Shown one piece after another: positions 18,159 to 27,795 of a stretch of DNA of 64,000 nt; the first letter of the stretch is position 1; every line of letters begins with the position of its first letter. The stretch spans positions 1 to 64,000 of the forward strand of contig JAOUFJ010000008.1 in assembly GCA_029858255.1 (NCBI GenBank), in the 5' to 3' direction. Made by a program: the position numbers and the translations under genes. The notes beneath the pieces were generated by a model. The model had not been told where the DNA came from. It was given only the letters and a program-made list of their open reading frames with translations, and did not search any database. This stretch comes from a candidate division WOR-3 bacterium. GTDB taxonomy: Bacteria; Hydrothermota; Tepidihabitantia; SM23-42.

Positions 18159-19553
18159 ATGAATGAGGGCGTACAAAAGTACGTGGACAAGGCGAAGAAG
18201 GCTCTTGCCGAGCATCGTCGATATATTGATGAGGAAGTGAAGAAATGGAAATTCGATACGATTGCGGTGCACGGTGCGTACTCGGTACAGGAGGCGATAG
18301 AGAATAATCAGGGTTCTATCATCGAACCGATATTCATGAGTTCATCTCAGGCCTTCCGCGACAGCGATGAAATGGAAGCAGCATTAGCTTACTTGATACC
18401 GTCGTGGACGTACAGCAGAATTCATAACCCGTCTATTGGTTATCTCGAAGCTACACTGGCGTTGCTTGAGGGATATGGTTTTAGCGGCGAGACAGGATGC
18501 ACTGTTGCGTCGTCAGGCATGGCTGCCATCGCCAGCGCCACTGACCCCTTTTTGGTCAAGAAGACTAAAGTATCCAGCGAGGCGATCAATTTTGTTTCTA
18601 ACGCACAGATATACGGAGGGACTTTCCAACAGTTCAATATCCGCAAGATGCAAGAACGCGGTATCGAGTGCCGCTGGGTCGTAGAGCCTAACAGCATCGA
18701 TGAATGGGCATCGAAGATCGACGGTAACACCCGTTTTCTTTTCGGTGAGCTTCCTTCGAATCCTGGCTTATCGTTCTTCAATCTCAAGAAGGTCATTGAC
18801 CTCGCGCATGAACGCGGAATTCCCGCGATCTTTGATACAACGATAGCAACACCGGCGTTGCTGCGGCCCATTGCTCTGGGCGCTGATATTGTAATACATT
18901 CGGTAACCAAAACGCTCACTGCGAGTGGTTTTGGTATTGCGGGAGCCGTAATTGCACGAAAGCAAATCGTGTCCAATGTCGATAACGATGAGATGAAAGA
19001 AGATTTTGCGACGTATATTAAGCTGCTCCCAAACAGGGATGTTGGGTGGTGTTTGTCTCCAATGCAGGCGATTCTGACACTCAATGACATGCGGACCCTG
19101 CGCTCTAAGATGGATATTCTTAGTCAGAATTCGATGAAAGTCGCCGAATTCCTTGACGGTCATCCGAAGGTATCAGCGGTTAACTATCTGGGTTTGAAAA
19201 ATCACCCCCTTCATGAGGTTGCTGCAAAATTTCTCTGGCTTGTCGACGCGGAATACGATGATCAATACAAAAAGCAGGTTAACAGATATGGCCATTTGAT
19301 GTCATTCCAACTGAAGGGCGGTATTGCGTCGGCGCGCACTTTCTTCGATCATCTGAAGCGTATCTGGCGCGCAACCGATTTGGGACGGATCAAATCGGTG
19401 GCTACGATACCATCGATTTCCACCCATCAGCAAATGGGTGAAGATCTGCGTTCCATGGCCAGCATTCCTGTAGATTTGATAAGATTGTGTATCGGAGCCG
19501 AACATCCGGATGATATGATAGTCGATCTGGAACAAGCGCTCGAAAGCACATAA
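18159..19553 (+). CDS. divergent Cys/Met-metabolism PLP-dependent enzyme
   Basis: The 464-residue protein is a second trans-sulfuration family member, longer than the usual 390-430, with a helical N-terminal extension (KKALAEHRRYIDEEVKKW). Family features include IEPIFMSSSQAF, YSRIHNPSIGYLEA, the GCTVASSGMAAI turn, FDTTIATPALLRP and the Schiff-base Lys in HSVTKTLTASGFG, followed by ISTHQQM and LIRLCIGAEHPDDMI. The ATG at 18159 has GGAGG 6 nt upstream. It follows the first lyase by 47 nt. Divergence suggests a different substrate or cofactor partner, for example O-acetylhomoserine or a sulfur compound; the exact reaction is not predictable. Confidence 0.8.
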   Translation: MNEGVQKYVDKAKKALAEHRRYIDEEVKKWKFDTIAVHGAYSVQEAIENNQGSIIEPIFMSSSQAFRDSDEMEAALAYLIPSWTYSRIHNPSIGYLEATLALLEGYGFSGETGCTVASSGMAAIASATDPFLVKKTKVSSEAINFVSNAQIYGGTFQQFNIRKMQERGIECRWVVEPNSIDEWASKIDGNTRFLFGELPSNPGLSFFNLKKVIDLAHERGIPAIFDTTIATPALLRPIALGADIVIHSVTKTLTASGFGIAGAVIARKQIVSNVDNDEMKEDFATYIKLLPNRDVGWCLSPMQAILTLNDMRTLRSKMDILSQNSMKVAEFLDGHPKVSAVNYLGLKNHPLHEVAAKFLWLVDAEYDDQYKKQVNRYGHLMSFQLKGGIASARTFFDHLKRIWRATDLGRIKSVATIPSISTHQQMGEDLRSMASIPVDLIRLCIGAEHPDDMIVDLEQALEST

Positions 19554-19680
19554 GCACGAAGCACTAAATCCTAAATTCGAAACAATACCGAATGACCAGA
19601 ATACCAAATTCAAAACCGTTTTGAACATTCGTATTTAGGATTTGTTTAGTATTTCGATATTAGTATTTTGGATTCTCCAT
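19554..19680 (+). repeat. AT-rich palindromic intergenic repeat, type C
   Basis: Non-coding spacer of units such as CGAAGCACTAAATCC, TAAATTCGAAAC, GTTTTGAACATTCGTATTTAGGA and TTAGTATTTCGATATTAG. The left half is roughly the reverse complement of the right half, so it can fold into a long imperfect hairpin. A related sequence occupies 24275-24350 (AAATTCGAAAC, GTTTTGGTCATTGTGAATTTGGATTTG, TAATTTCGATATCAGGATTTCG). Confidence 0.6.
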
Positions 19681-19694
19681 TGGAAGGAGGTTTG

Positions 19695-20741
19695 ATGGTT
19701 GGTATTGTTGGATATGGTTCTTATCTACCCAGGTTCAGAATAAAGGTTGATGAGATTGCCAGGCAATGGGGTCGTGATGCAGAGGCCGTACGAAGGGGTC
19801 TCTTGCTGAAGGAAAAAACGGTCCCCGCTCAGGACGAAGACACGATTACGATATCCGTAGAAGCTGCCAGAAATGCCCTCCGCAGGGCAGAGATAGATCC
19901 TGCAGATATTGGTGCTGTCTATATTGGTTCAGAATCTCATCCTTATGCAGTGAAACCATCCGGTACTGTCGTTGCTGAGGCACTTGGTATAGTACCGGAA
20001 GTGCATGTTGCTGACTATGAGTTTGCGTGCAAGGCTGGTACCGAGGCAATGTTTGTAGCCTACAGTCTTGTCAAAGCAGATCAGATGAAGTACGCGTTGG
20101 CGATCGGTGCTGATACATCTCAAGGCGCCCCTGGTGATGCCCTTGAATTCAGCGCATCTGCGGGCGGTTCCGCATTCATATTCGGCAAGGAAAAAATCGT
20201 GGCCGAATTGCATCATACATACTCCTACACGACCGATACGCCTGATTTCTGGCGTCGCGAGGGAGCTTTCTATCCCTTACACGGCGGAAGATTCACCGGG
20301 GAACCTGCATATTTCAAGCATATTTTAGGTGCAGGTCAGGGTATACTGAAGAAGAGCGGTCTTAAGGCTTCGGATTTCAATTATGCGGTTTTTCATATGC
20401 CAAATGGGAAATTCCCGTTGACCGTCGGTAAGAAGCTTGGCTTCAAGAGGGAACAACTCGAACCAGGGTGGATAGTTCCTCTTATGGGTAATACATACTC
20501 AGGCTCATCGCCAACAGGTTTTTCGGCGACGCTAGATGTTGCCAAGAAAGGCGACATGATCCTCCTCGTTTCATTCGGTTCTGGTGCTGGCAGCGATGCA
20601 TTTGTCTTCAAAGTTACCGAGCGAATAGACGAAGTACGGGACAGGGCAGACAAGGTCCGTGATATGCTGGAGACGAATCGTATCTACTTAGACTACGGCC
20701 ACTATGCAAAATTCCGCGGTAAGATAATAATGAACGACTGA
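19695..20741 (+). CDS. hydroxymethylglutaryl-CoA synthase, archaeal type
   Basis: The 348-residue thiolase-fold protein begins [16 protein letters not shown] after GGAGG. It has the nucleophilic C112 in [10 protein letters not shown]80 in GSESHPYAV and H234 in FHMPNGKFP, matching the catalytic Glu/Cys/His of HMG-CoA synthases; the length and the following partner genes are of the archaeal type. It condenses acetyl-CoA with acetoacetyl-CoA. The next genes are a thiolase and a DUF35 protein, the same trio that forms a substrate-channelling complex in archaea. Since ispG of the non-mevalonate route is present at 47101, its use for isoprenoids is doubtful; see findings. Confidence 0.88.
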   Translation: MVGIVGYGSYLPRFRIKVDEIARQWGRDAEAVRRGLLLKEKTVPAQDEDTITISVEAARNALRRAEIDPADIGAVYIGSESHPYAVKPSGTVVAEALGIVPEVHVADYEFACKAGTEAMFVAYSLVKADQMKYALAIGADTSQGAPGDALEFSASAGGSAFIFGKEKIVAELHHTYSYTTDTPDFWRREGAFYPLHGGRFTGEPAYFKHILGAGQGILKKSGLKASDFNYAVFHMPNGKFPLTVGKKLGFKREQLEPGWIVPLMGNTYSGSSPTGFSATLDVAKKGDMILLVSFGSGAGSDAFVFKVTERIDEVRDRADKVRDMLETNRIYLDYGHYAKFRGKIIMND

Positions 20742-20756
20742 ATAAAGGGGGTACAG

Positions 20757-21905
20757 ATGCGTGAAGTTGTTGTTATTGGTTGTGGCATGACAAAATTCGG
20801 TGAACTTTGGAAACAATCCTTGAGAGATATTTTTGTGGAAGCAGCGTTAAAAGCCATCGATGATGCAGGGGTTGACCATATTGCTTCTATGTATGTAGGT
20901 TCAATGACTCCCGGTCTATTCGTGGGGCAGGAACATGTTGGAGCTTTGATGGCAGATTATCTCGGGACACCACAGATCCCTGCCGTAAGAGTTGAATCAG
21001 CTTGCTGCTCTGGTGGCATGGCATTTCGTCTCGGTTTATTCGAAGTCGCTTCCGGGCATAGTGAGGTCGTTTTGGTCGGAGGCGTTGAAAAGATGACCGA
21101 TGGTGCAGACGTTACCTACGCCCTGGCAACTGCCGCTGATCAGGAATATGAGGTGTACCATGGTGTAACATTCCCGGGTTTGTACGCGATGATCGCGAGA
21201 GCACATATGCACAAATACGGTACAACCCGGCAGCAACTTGCATTGGTTTCGGTCAAGAACCATCATAACGGAGCGCTCAATCCAAATGCGCAGTTCAGAG
21301 GCGAGGTCACGGCAGATCAAGTAATCAAAGCAACTATGGTGGCTGATCCTCTTACAGTGCTCGACAGTTCTCCGGTTTCAGACGGGGCGGCGTGTGTGAT
21401 TCTGGCATCGATGGATATTGCTAAAAAAATGAAAAAGCCGGCCGTGAAAGTGCTCGGTACTGGCGCGGCCACTGACACGCTCGCACTCCACGCGCGTGAG
21501 GACATAACTACGCTCAAAGCAGTCAAGAAGTCGGCTGAAGCAGCTTACAAGATGGCGGGTCTCAAACCTTCAGATATAAACCTTGCCGAAGTTCATGATT
21601 GTTTCTCGATCGCCGAGATATGCATCATCGAAGAACTGGGTTTCGTTGAGAAGGGAAAAGGCGGTTTGTTCACGGAGCAAGGTCATACCGCGTTGACTGG
21701 CAAGATTCCGGTGAATCCTTCGGGCGGGTTGAAATCGAAAGGACATCCGGTCGGTGCCACAGGTGTCGCGCAGGTAGTTGAGGTCGTCGAACAATTACGC
21801 GGCGATGCTGAAAAGCGCCAGGTCAAGAACGCGAAAATCGGTTTGACCCAGAATATGGGTGGTTCAGGTGCGTCATCGGTAGTTCACATCTTCTCAAATG
21901 CCTAG
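20757..21905 (+). CDS. thiolase (acetyl-CoA acetyltransferase, SCP2/archaeal type)
   Basis: A 382-residue thiolase with the acylated C83 in ESACCSGG, the HDCFSIAE block, and the C-terminal [14 protein letters not shown] with the catalytic His. The NMGGSG ending is also typical. It makes or splits acetoacetyl-CoA. The start lies 15 nt after the HMG-CoA synthase stop with AAGGGGG before the ATG, and the DUF35 gene follows. Archaeal homologues hand acetoacetyl-CoA directly to HMG-CoA synthase. A second, longer thiolase is at 33586. Confidence 0.9.
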   Translation: MREVVVIGCGMTKFGELWKQSLRDIFVEAALKAIDDAGVDHIASMYVGSMTPGLFVGQEHVGALMADYLGTPQIPAVRVESACCSGGMAFRLGLFEVASGHSEVVLVGGVEKMTDGADVTYALATAADQEYEVYHGVTFPGLYAMIARAHMHKYGTTRQQLALVSVKNHHNGALNPNAQFRGEVTADQVIKATMVADPLTVLDSSPVSDGAACVILASMDIAKKMKKPAVKVLGTGAATDTLALHAREDITTLKAVKKSAEAAYKMAGLKPSDINLAEVHDCFSIAEICIIEELGFVEKGKGGLFTEQGHTALTGKIPVNPSGGLKSKGHPVGATGVAQVVEVVEQLRGDAEKRQVKNAKIGLTQNMGGSGASSVVHIFSNA

Positions 21906-22029
21906 ATGCCAAAAAAACTGAAGACCTAAATGGCCAAGAAGTTAAATAATAAGTATAGCATAAGTGATGAGTTGAAAGAAAGAACATTCTCGGACGGATT
22001 CAGGTATTTACTTTGATTCAGGAGGTATA

Positions 22030-22416
22030 ATGCCATCACCAAGATATCATAGAGAAATGCCTCAGAGATACCGGCTTGAGGCTGCAAAATGCAATGGCTG
22101 TGGGCGAGTCGCTTTTCCCCCACGTTTGGTGTGCAATTGCGGGTCCCGCGAATTCAAGGGAGAAAGGATATCGGATTACGGTAAGATATTGACTTTCACG
22201 ACAATCCGCGTTGCTCCAAAGGATTTTGAGACGGAAGTGCCCTATAGCGTAGCCATTGTAGAATCAGATAATGGCGTGAGGTTCACGACGCAAGTTGTTG
22301 ACTGCCAACCGGAAGAACTGAAGATCGGCAAGAAAGTGAAGTTTGTTTTCCGGAAATTGTACGCAGAAGGACACACCGGTATTATATGCTATGGATATAA
22401 GGCTATACTCGTTTAA
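22030..22416 (+). CDS. DUF35 zinc-ribbon/OB-fold acyl-CoA-associated protein
   Basis: The 128-residue protein has a rubredoxin-like zinc ribbon (C-x-x-C in AAKCNGCGRVAFPP, then C-x-C in LVCNCGSREF) followed by an OB-fold (GKILTFTTIRVAP ... YSVAIVES ... GKKVKFVFRKL). DUF35 proteins act as scaffolds that bridge thiolase and HMG-CoA synthase in archaea and bind CoA at the shared site. AGGAGG precedes the ATG. A 124-nt spacer without a recognisable gene (21906-22029) separates it from the thiolase. Its order after synthase and thiolase supports a three-protein complex. Confidence 0.88.
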   Translation: MPSPRYHREMPQRYRLEAAKCNGCGRVAFPPRLVCNCGSREFKGERISDYGKILTFTTIRVAPKDFETEVPYSVAIVESDNGVRFTTQVVDCQPEELKIGKKVKFVFRKLYAEGHTGIICYGYKAILV

Positions 22417-22549
22417 GACATTGTCATTTGTCGTACGGTTTGGCTGCCAGTATGGTTTTATGTCATTGTTAATGGCCGAAAGACCGTGGACAAATGACCA
22501 AACGGGCTGCGATGACGCATAACAATCAACCTTAGACTTTAGGATTATT

Positions 22550-24157
22550 ATGTACAAAATTGAATCGAAAATAAGCACGAAGAGCGCAGAGTTCAGGGAA
22601 AACAAGACCGTCATGGAGGAGGCCGTACGCACCTTGAAAGAGCATCTGGAAAAGGTCAGAGAGGGTGGCCCCGAGTACATGCACAGGAAACACAAGGAAA
22701 GAGGCAAGTTGTTTGTCCGTGACAGGCTCAAACAGCTGTTCGATCCTGGCACTCCATTTCTCGAACTGAGCAATCTGGCGGCATGGGAGATGTATGATAA
22801 CGAGCATCCTTCAGCCGCGATTATCACCGGTATAGGTGTCGTCCATGACCGTGAAGTGATGGTTGTTGCTCACGATGCCACGGTAAAAGGTGGTACCTAT
22901 ATTCCGGAAACAATTAAGAAGCACATTCGCGCGCAGGAGATAGCGATTGAGAACCGGCTGCCGTGTATTTATCTGGTTGATTCAGGCGGGATATTCCTTC
23001 CACTACAGGTTGGAACTTTCCCGGACAAATATCACTTCGGTAGAATATTCTACAATCAAGCGCGCATGTCCGCGGATAATATACCGCAGATATCAGTAGT
23101 GCTCGGTTTCTGCACCGCCGGGGGTGCCTATCAGCCAGCGATGAGCGATGAGGTGGTGATTGTCAAAGGAGTAGGCACTATATACATCGGAGGACCTCCT
23201 CTGGTAAAGGCGGCAACAGGAGAAGTCGTCAGCGAAGAGGATTTGGGTGGCGCCGATGTTCACTGCCGTATCTCAGGAGTTTCAGATCACTTCGCAGTCA
23301 ATGATGAACATGCTCTGGAGATAACGAGAAATATCATTGAGAACCTTCCGAAAACTGGGAAATACTCTCTCGACCGTGCACAGCCGGTAGAACCTGCGTA
23401 CGATCCTTCGGAACTCTATGGTATTATCCCGAGCGATTTGAGAAAACCCTTTGATGTGCGCGAAGTCATAGCGCGCATTGTGGATGGCAGTGAATTCCAT
23501 GAATTCAAAACCCTTTACGGCACGACACTGGTCTGCGGTTTCGCGAGGATCATGGGATATCCGGTTGGCATCCTTGCGAATAATGGAGTTTTGTTTTCTG
23601 AATCTTCACAGAAGGGAGCGCATTTTGTCTCGATGTGCTCAGTGCGGAAGATACCCATTCTCTTTCTTCAGAATATCACAGGCTTCATTGTCGGCAAACG
23701 CTATGAGCACGGTGGCATTGCCAAGGATGGAGCCAAATTGATCCATGCTGTAGCAAACTCGCAGGTACCCAAGTTTACCATTATCATCGGTAATTCTTAC
23801 GGCGCAGGCAACTACGGAATGTGTGGCCGTGCTTATGATCCACGCCTGCTTTGGATGTGGCCGACGGCAAAGATTTGTGTGATGGGTGGTGAACAGTCCG
23901 CGGGGGTATTGACCGACATCAAGGTCCGGTCTTTGATTAAAGAAGGAAAGAAACCAACCGAAAAGGAGATCGAAGAGATCAGAAAACCGATACTGGCCAA
24001 GTACGAAAATGAGTCAAGCGCTTACTATTCGACGGCACGGCTCTGGGATGATGGTATAATCGATCCCAAGGACACGAGAGTAATATTGGGCCTTGCCATT
24101 TCCGTGTCGCTGAATGCACCGATACAAGACCACAGGTTCGGAGTGTTCAGAATGTAA
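22550..24157 (+). CDS. methylcrotonyl-CoA carboxylase carboxyltransferase (beta) subunit
   Basis: The 535-residue carboxyltransferase differs from the pccB product and carries the hallmark methylcrotonyl-type blocks: [79 protein letters not shown]. It carboxylates 3-methylcrotonyl-CoA to 3-methylglutaconyl-CoA in leucine breakdown. The matching hydratase (24730), biotin carboxylase (25672) and carrier (27221) follow. AGGA lies before the ATG; the 132-nt spacer upstream (22417-22549) shows no gene. Geranyl-CoA carboxylase is the main alternative but context favours the leucine route. Confidence 0.92.
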   Translation: MYKIESKISTKSAEFRENKTVMEEAVRTLKEHLEKVREGGPEYMHRKHKERGKLFVRDRLKQLFDPGTPFLELSNLAAWEMYDNEHPSAAIITGIGVVHDREVMVVAHDATVKGGTYIPETIKKHIRAQEIAIENRLPCIYLVDSGGIFLPLQVGTFPDKYHFGRIFYNQARMSADNIPQISVVLGFCTAGGAYQPAMSDEVVIVKGVGTIYIGGPPLVKAATGEVVSEEDLGGADVHCRISGVSDHFAVNDEHALEITRNIIENLPKTGKYSLDRAQPVEPAYDPSELYGIIPSDLRKPFDVREVIARIVDGSEFHEFKTLYGTTLVCGFARIMGYPVGILANNGVLFSESSQKGAHFVSMCSVRKIPILFLQNITGFIVGKRYEHGGIAKDGAKLIHAVANSQVPKFTIIIGNSYGAGNYGMCGRAYDPRLLWMWPTAKICVMGGEQSAGVLTDIKVRSLIKEGKKPTEKEIEEIRKPILAKYENESSAYYSTARLWDDGIIDPKDTRVILGLAISVSLNAPIQDHRFGVFRM

Positions 24158-24173
24158 TCTCTAATGAAAATAC

Positions 24174-24255
24174 GAAGCACGAAATCCGATTCCGCAGCTA
24201 CTCAAATCTTAGATCTGATTGTATATGCGAGAATACCCGTAAGGGTGAATTCTAA
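24174..24255 (+). repeat. 82-bp interspersed repeat type B, copy 1 (type C half-copy follows)
   Basis: Begins GAAGCACGAAATCCGATTCC and ends AATACCCGTAAGGGTGAATTCTAA, with an internal CCCGTAAGGG palindrome. A second copy at 33405-33486 is the same length with only five differences. A type C element (compare 19554-19680) follows at 24275-24350. It lies between the methylcrotonyl-CoA carboxylase beta gene and the cupin gene, and no coding sequence is supported here. Confidence 0.8.
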
Positions 24256-24365
24256 ACAATCTCAAATGACAGAAATCATAAATTCGAAACGTTTTGGTCA
24301 TTGTGAATTTGGATTTGTTTCTAATTTCGATATCAGGATTTCGAATTTAATATGAAGGGGGTAGT

Positions 24366-24692
24366 GTGGCGAAGATCAATCTGAAGAAAATTATCAAAGA
24401 GATCAAGGAACCCTGGCAACCCAGGGATATTCTGCACGTCCATGATACCGCACTACGGGTGGCAAAGATCGACGGCGCATATGATTGGCACGTGCATCTT
24501 AAAGAAGATGAATTCTTCTTAGTACTAAAGGGCAAGATATATGTTGATACTGAAAAAGGTTCGACCGAGGTTAAGGAAAATGAAGGGTATCTTGTGAAAA
24601 AAGGTGTAAGACATCGTTCGCGCGCAAAGAAACCAGCCTGGGTATTGCTGATTGAGCCAGTGCTTACTCGAACGAAAGGCGATATTGGTTAG
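24366..24692 (+). CDS. small cupin-domain protein
   Basis: A GTG start after AAGGGGG gives a 108-residue single cupin. The two motifs are visible: DWHVHLKEDEFFLVLKGKIYV (the H-x-H-x(4)-E metal-ligand set, with x(6)-G) and GYLVKKGVRHRSRAKKPAWVLLIEP (second motif with its His). Such small cupins bind a divalent metal; functions range from isomerase to sensor or dioxygenase. It lies inside the methylcrotonyl-CoA carboxylase gene group, but no known step in leucine breakdown needs a cupin, so its role is open. Confidence 0.82.
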   Translation: MAKINLKKIIKEIKEPWQPRDILHVHDTALRVAKIDGAYDWHVHLKEDEFFLVLKGKIYVDTEKGSTEVKENEGYLVKKGVRHRSRAKKPAWVLLIEPVLTRTKGDIG

Positions 24693-24729
24693 TACCTATA
24701 TAACATAACTGTGTTAAGAAGGGCTTACT

Positions 24730-25521
24730 ATGCAAGAAAAAAAGTATGAAACGATACGCTGCGAGGCGAAGAAAAATATTGCGAATGTGGTATTTAATCG
24801 TCCGGATGTGCACAACGCCTTTGATGATGTAATGATCCGCGAGCTGGCCGAGGTGTTCGATCAGCTGGCAATGCGATCAGAGGTAAGGGCGGTCGTTCTG
24901 ACCGGTGAGGGTAAGTCATTCTGCGCGGGTGCCGATTTAAATTGGATGCGCAGGGTCAAGGATTATTCGTATGAGGATAACCTGCGAGAATCACTGGAGT
25001 TATCTGACATGCTCTACAAGATCTATTCTTGCCCAAAACCGACGATTGCGCGAGTTAACGGCGCCGCGATTGGCGGCGGCACAGGTCTTGTTGCTGTATG
25101 CGATATTGCTGTAGCTGCTCGCAGCGCCAAGTTCAGTTTTAGCGAGGTTAAGCTTGGATTGATACCGGCTTGCATATCGCCTTACGTTATTAAGAAATGC
25201 GGTGAGGGTAAGTGCCGCGAATTTTTCCTAACAGGCGAGAGATTGTCTGCAGATAAGGCGTTATCGGCCGGATTGGTGAATGCCGTGGCCGAGCTCGAAG
25301 GGCTTGATGTTGTGATCGATCAATACCTGGCGCAGCTAATCTCCAGTGGACCTGAAGCAATAGCAACGTGCAAGGAACTTCTACGCAAGGTACCGCAGAT
25401 GTCATACGATGATTTGAAGAGGTACACAGCCGAGATTATTGCCCAAATACGCATTTCTGAAGAGGGGCAGGAAGGCATGGCAGCATTTTTAGAGAAGCGC
25501 AAACCTGAATGGACAGAATGA
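24730..25521 (+). CDS. enoyl-CoA hydratase family protein, probable methylglutaconyl-CoA hydratase
   Basis: A 263-residue crotonase. The oxyanion-hole segments are FCAGADLNWMRR and NGAAIGGGTGLVAVCDIAVA; the AGADLNWM wording is characteristic of the methylglutaconyl-CoA hydratases of bacterial leucine (liu) operons. EVKLGLIPACISPYVI carries the usual Glu. It would hydrate 3-methylglutaconyl-CoA to HMG-CoA. It lies between the two halves of the methylcrotonyl-CoA carboxylase set, which fits that step. The Shine-Dalgarno sequence is weak (AAGGGC). Confidence 0.85.
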   Translation: MQEKKYETIRCEAKKNIANVVFNRPDVHNAFDDVMIRELAEVFDQLAMRSEVRAVVLTGEGKSFCAGADLNWMRRVKDYSYEDNLRESLELSDMLYKIYSCPKPTIARVNGAAIGGGTGLVAVCDIAVAARSAKFSFSEVKLGLIPACISPYVIKKCGEGKCREFFLTGERLSADKALSAGLVNAVAELEGLDVVIDQYLAQLISSGPEAIATCKELLRKVPQMSYDDLKRYTAEIIAQIRISEEGQEGMAAFLEKRKPEWTE

Positions 25522-25538
25522 AGCGCTGGATCACGCCG

Positions 25539-25658
25539 CTCGCAGTAAACGCAGTAGCACTTCGTTCACAGTATCATTACATTTGCAGATAGAGGTCCGA
25601 TACTGCGAAATCAACTAAAGTTGAATTGATACTGCGAAGCCATCATGGATGATACTGG
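25539..25658 (+). repeat. interspersed repeat, TACTGCGA family, copy 2
   Basis: Shares its layout with 10113-10272: CTCGCAGTAAACGC, GTAGCACTTCGTTC, GTATCATTACATT, GATACTGCGAA, a small palindrome (TCAACTAAAGTTGA), TACTGCGAA and GATGATACTGG. It fills the spacer between the hydratase and the biotin carboxylase genes, the same kind of place as copy 1, which also precedes a biotin carboxylase gene. Confidence 0.7.
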
Positions 25659-25671
25659 ATTGTGAGGAATT

Positions 25672-27174
25672 ATGTTCAAAAAAATATTGATCGCAAATCG
25701 TGGTGAGATTGCTATAAGGGTAGCCAGGGCATGCAGAGAACTTGGCATTTGCCCGGTCGGAATATTTTCAAGTGCGGACGAGTATTCCAGACATCTGCGG
25801 CACATGGACGAAGCGTATCTCGTGGGTGATCCTCCTCCTCAGGAAAGTTATTTGAATATACAAGCAATCATGGCCGCAGCGGAAGAGGCAGGTGTTGATG
25901 CGATACACCCAGGGTATGGATTCCTTGCTGAGAACCCGAGATTTGCAGAGGCATGTGAGGCGAGTGGCATTGTATTCATAGGTCCTAGTTCGAAGGCGCT
26001 TGCTCTGGTCGGTGACAAAGTTGCGTCGCGGAGCACCGTTAAGAAGGTTGGTGTTCCCATCATACCGGGTATGCAGATTGCCGAAAGGGAGATGACTTCT
26101 TTCAAGAAAATTGCCGAGCAGGTTGGCTATCCGGTGATTGTTAAAGCCTCGATGGGCGGTGGCGGTAAAGGCATGCGTATTGTCCGCACCGAGAAGGAAC
26201 TCGAGGCAAGTATCGAAGCAGGGAAGAGAGAGGCAAAGAGTGCCTTCGGTGACGAAACCGTCTATCTTGAAAAGTACATCGAAAGGCCGCGTCACATTGA
26301 ATTTCAAATACTCAGGGACAAGCATGGAAACACGTTGCATTTGTTCGAGCGGGAATGTTCAATACAGAGGCGCCATCAGAAGATAGTGGAGGAGACTCCG
26401 TCGACTGTCCTCGATGCTGAGCTGCGTCAGCGCATGGGCGAAGCAGCCAAAAAGGTTATCGAGGCTTCAGAATATACCAACGCTGGTACCGTGGAATTTT
26501 TGCTTGATGAGAGCCGCAACTTCTATTTCCTCGAGGTCAATGCCCGAGTCCAGGTTGAACATCCGATTACTGAAATGGTCACGGGAGTTGATCTTGTCCG
26601 TCACCAGATAATGATTGCAGCGGGTTCTAAAATCGATCTTAAACAAAGCTCGGTCGAACAACGCGGTCATGCGATCGAAGCAAGGATCTACGCCGAAGAC
26701 CCTGAGAATAACTTCTTGCCGTGTCCTGGGAAGATTCTTTTTTTGAATGAACCAGATGGACCCGGGGTGCGAGTTGATTCTGGTATATATCAGGGGTGGG
26801 ACGTCCCGCCGTATTACGACCCAATACTGTCGAAGTTGATCGTCTGGGCAGAGAACCGCGACATGGCGATAAAGCGCATGTCCAATGCGCTGAATAATTA
26901 TGTAATTCTGGGTATCAAGACAAATCTTGGTTATTTAAAACGTATCATGGGGACCGCAAAATTCATTGCGGGCGATTATCACACGCATTTCATCGATGAT
27001 AATGCTTCTGAATTGCGCATGGCTGATGATAATATTCAGGCCGCTATTGCCGCAGCTTCACTGATAGCCATGGGCAGGAAAGAGGGAGAAAAAGCCCTTA
27101 TTCAGAGTGGTGACATACGACGATCGACGACACCGTGGCAGGAGATCGGAGATTGGGAAATCTGCAAAAGATAA
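25672..27174 (+). CDS. biotin carboxylase subunit of methylcrotonyl-CoA carboxylase
   Basis: The 500-residue ATP-grasp protein closely parallels the one at 10289: KKILIANRGEIAIRVARAC, GYGFLAENPRFAE, KASMGGGGKGMRIV lid, ERECSIQRRHQKIVEE and EVNARVQVEHPITEMVTG. As in the first set, the biotinyl domain is encoded separately (27221). It sits in the cluster with the methylcrotonyl-type carboxyltransferase and the hydratase, so it most likely charges biotin for that enzyme. TGAGGA precedes the ATG. Confidence 0.9.
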   Translation: MFKKILIANRGEIAIRVARACRELGICPVGIFSSADEYSRHLRHMDEAYLVGDPPPQESYLNIQAIMAAAEEAGVDAIHPGYGFLAENPRFAEACEASGIVFIGPSSKALALVGDKVASRSTVKKVGVPIIPGMQIAEREMTSFKKIAEQVGYPVIVKASMGGGGKGMRIVRTEKELEASIEAGKREAKSAFGDETVYLEKYIERPRHIEFQILRDKHGNTLHLFERECSIQRRHQKIVEETPSTVLDAELRQRMGEAAKKVIEASEYTNAGTVEFLLDESRNFYFLEVNARVQVEHPITEMVTGVDLVRHQIMIAAGSKIDLKQSSVEQRGHAIEARIYAEDPENNFLPCPGKILFLNEPDGPGVRVDSGIYQGWDVPPYYDPILSKLIVWAENRDMAIKRMSNALNNYVILGIKTNLGYLKRIMGTAKFIAGDYHTHFIDDNASELRMADDNIQAAIAAASLIAMGRKEGEKALIQSGDIRRSTTPWQEIGDWEICKR

Positions 27175-27220
27175 AGGACAACATATGATAAGGTATGTTT
27201 CTTTTGGTGAATAGGGTAAT

Positions 27221-27724
27221 ATGAAATATCACTTGCTGTATTTGAAAGAGAAATATGACGTTGATGTCCGCAGCGGGGAAGATGAATTGGTCGTAACAAT
27301 AGGTGACCAAAATTACACGGTTAACGATTTCATCATGCGGGAAAACTCGGCCAGCTTTAGAATGAGAGACAAGACGTATAGAATATTTTTTGCGCGAGAT
27401 AATGCGAAAATATACGTTTCACTCGGTGGTGAATACTTCACTCTGGAGTTAAGCAGCCGGGCAAAGTACGGCTCAGAAGGAGGAGACCAGCAAGGAGGTA
27501 ATGTCATTACTTCTTCGATGCCGGGATTACTTGTCAAATTGCTGGTGAAGGTCGGAGAGAAGGTTAAATCGGGGGACACGCTCGCGATCGTTGAAGCCAT
27601 GAAAATGCAGAGTGAACTCCGTTCACATATTGATGGCGAAGTGAAGAAAATCAACTTCAAAGAAGGCGATCAGGTGGACGCATTCGTACCGATTGTCGAA
27701 ATTGAAAATTCGACAATGACATAA
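27221..27724 (+). CDS. biotin carboxyl carrier protein of methylcrotonyl-CoA carboxylase
   Basis: The 167-residue carrier ends in a biotinyl domain (about residues 100-163) with SMPGLLVKLLVKVGEKV and the attachment motif VEAMKMQSE. The N-terminal 85 residues form a beta-rich segment with little similarity to the first carrier at 11790. AGGG lies before the ATG. It follows its biotin carboxylase after 46 nt, giving a second complete three-part carboxylase with separate carrier. Confidence 0.9.
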   Translation: MKYHLLYLKEKYDVDVRSGEDELVVTIGDQNYTVNDFIMRENSASFRMRDKTYRIFFARDNAKIYVSLGGEYFTLELSSRAKYGSEGGDQQGGNVITSSMPGLLVKLLVKVGEKVKSGDTLAIVEAMKMQSELRSHIDGEVKKINFKEGDQVDAFVPIVEIENSTMT

Positions 27725-27782
27725 TCGCAGTATTGCTTCGCCCGCAGGAGACGCAGTATCGTTACACTCGCAGTAATCGCTT
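27725..27782 (+). repeat. interspersed repeat, TACTGCGA family, short copy 3
   Basis: CGCAGTATTGCTTCGC, GACGCAGTATCGTTACACTCGCAGTAATCGC: units of the same family as 10113 and 25539. It lies directly upstream of the four-helix-bundle gene; another copy lies directly downstream. Confidence 0.55.
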
Positions 27783-27795
27783 GTTTCTTCGAAAC

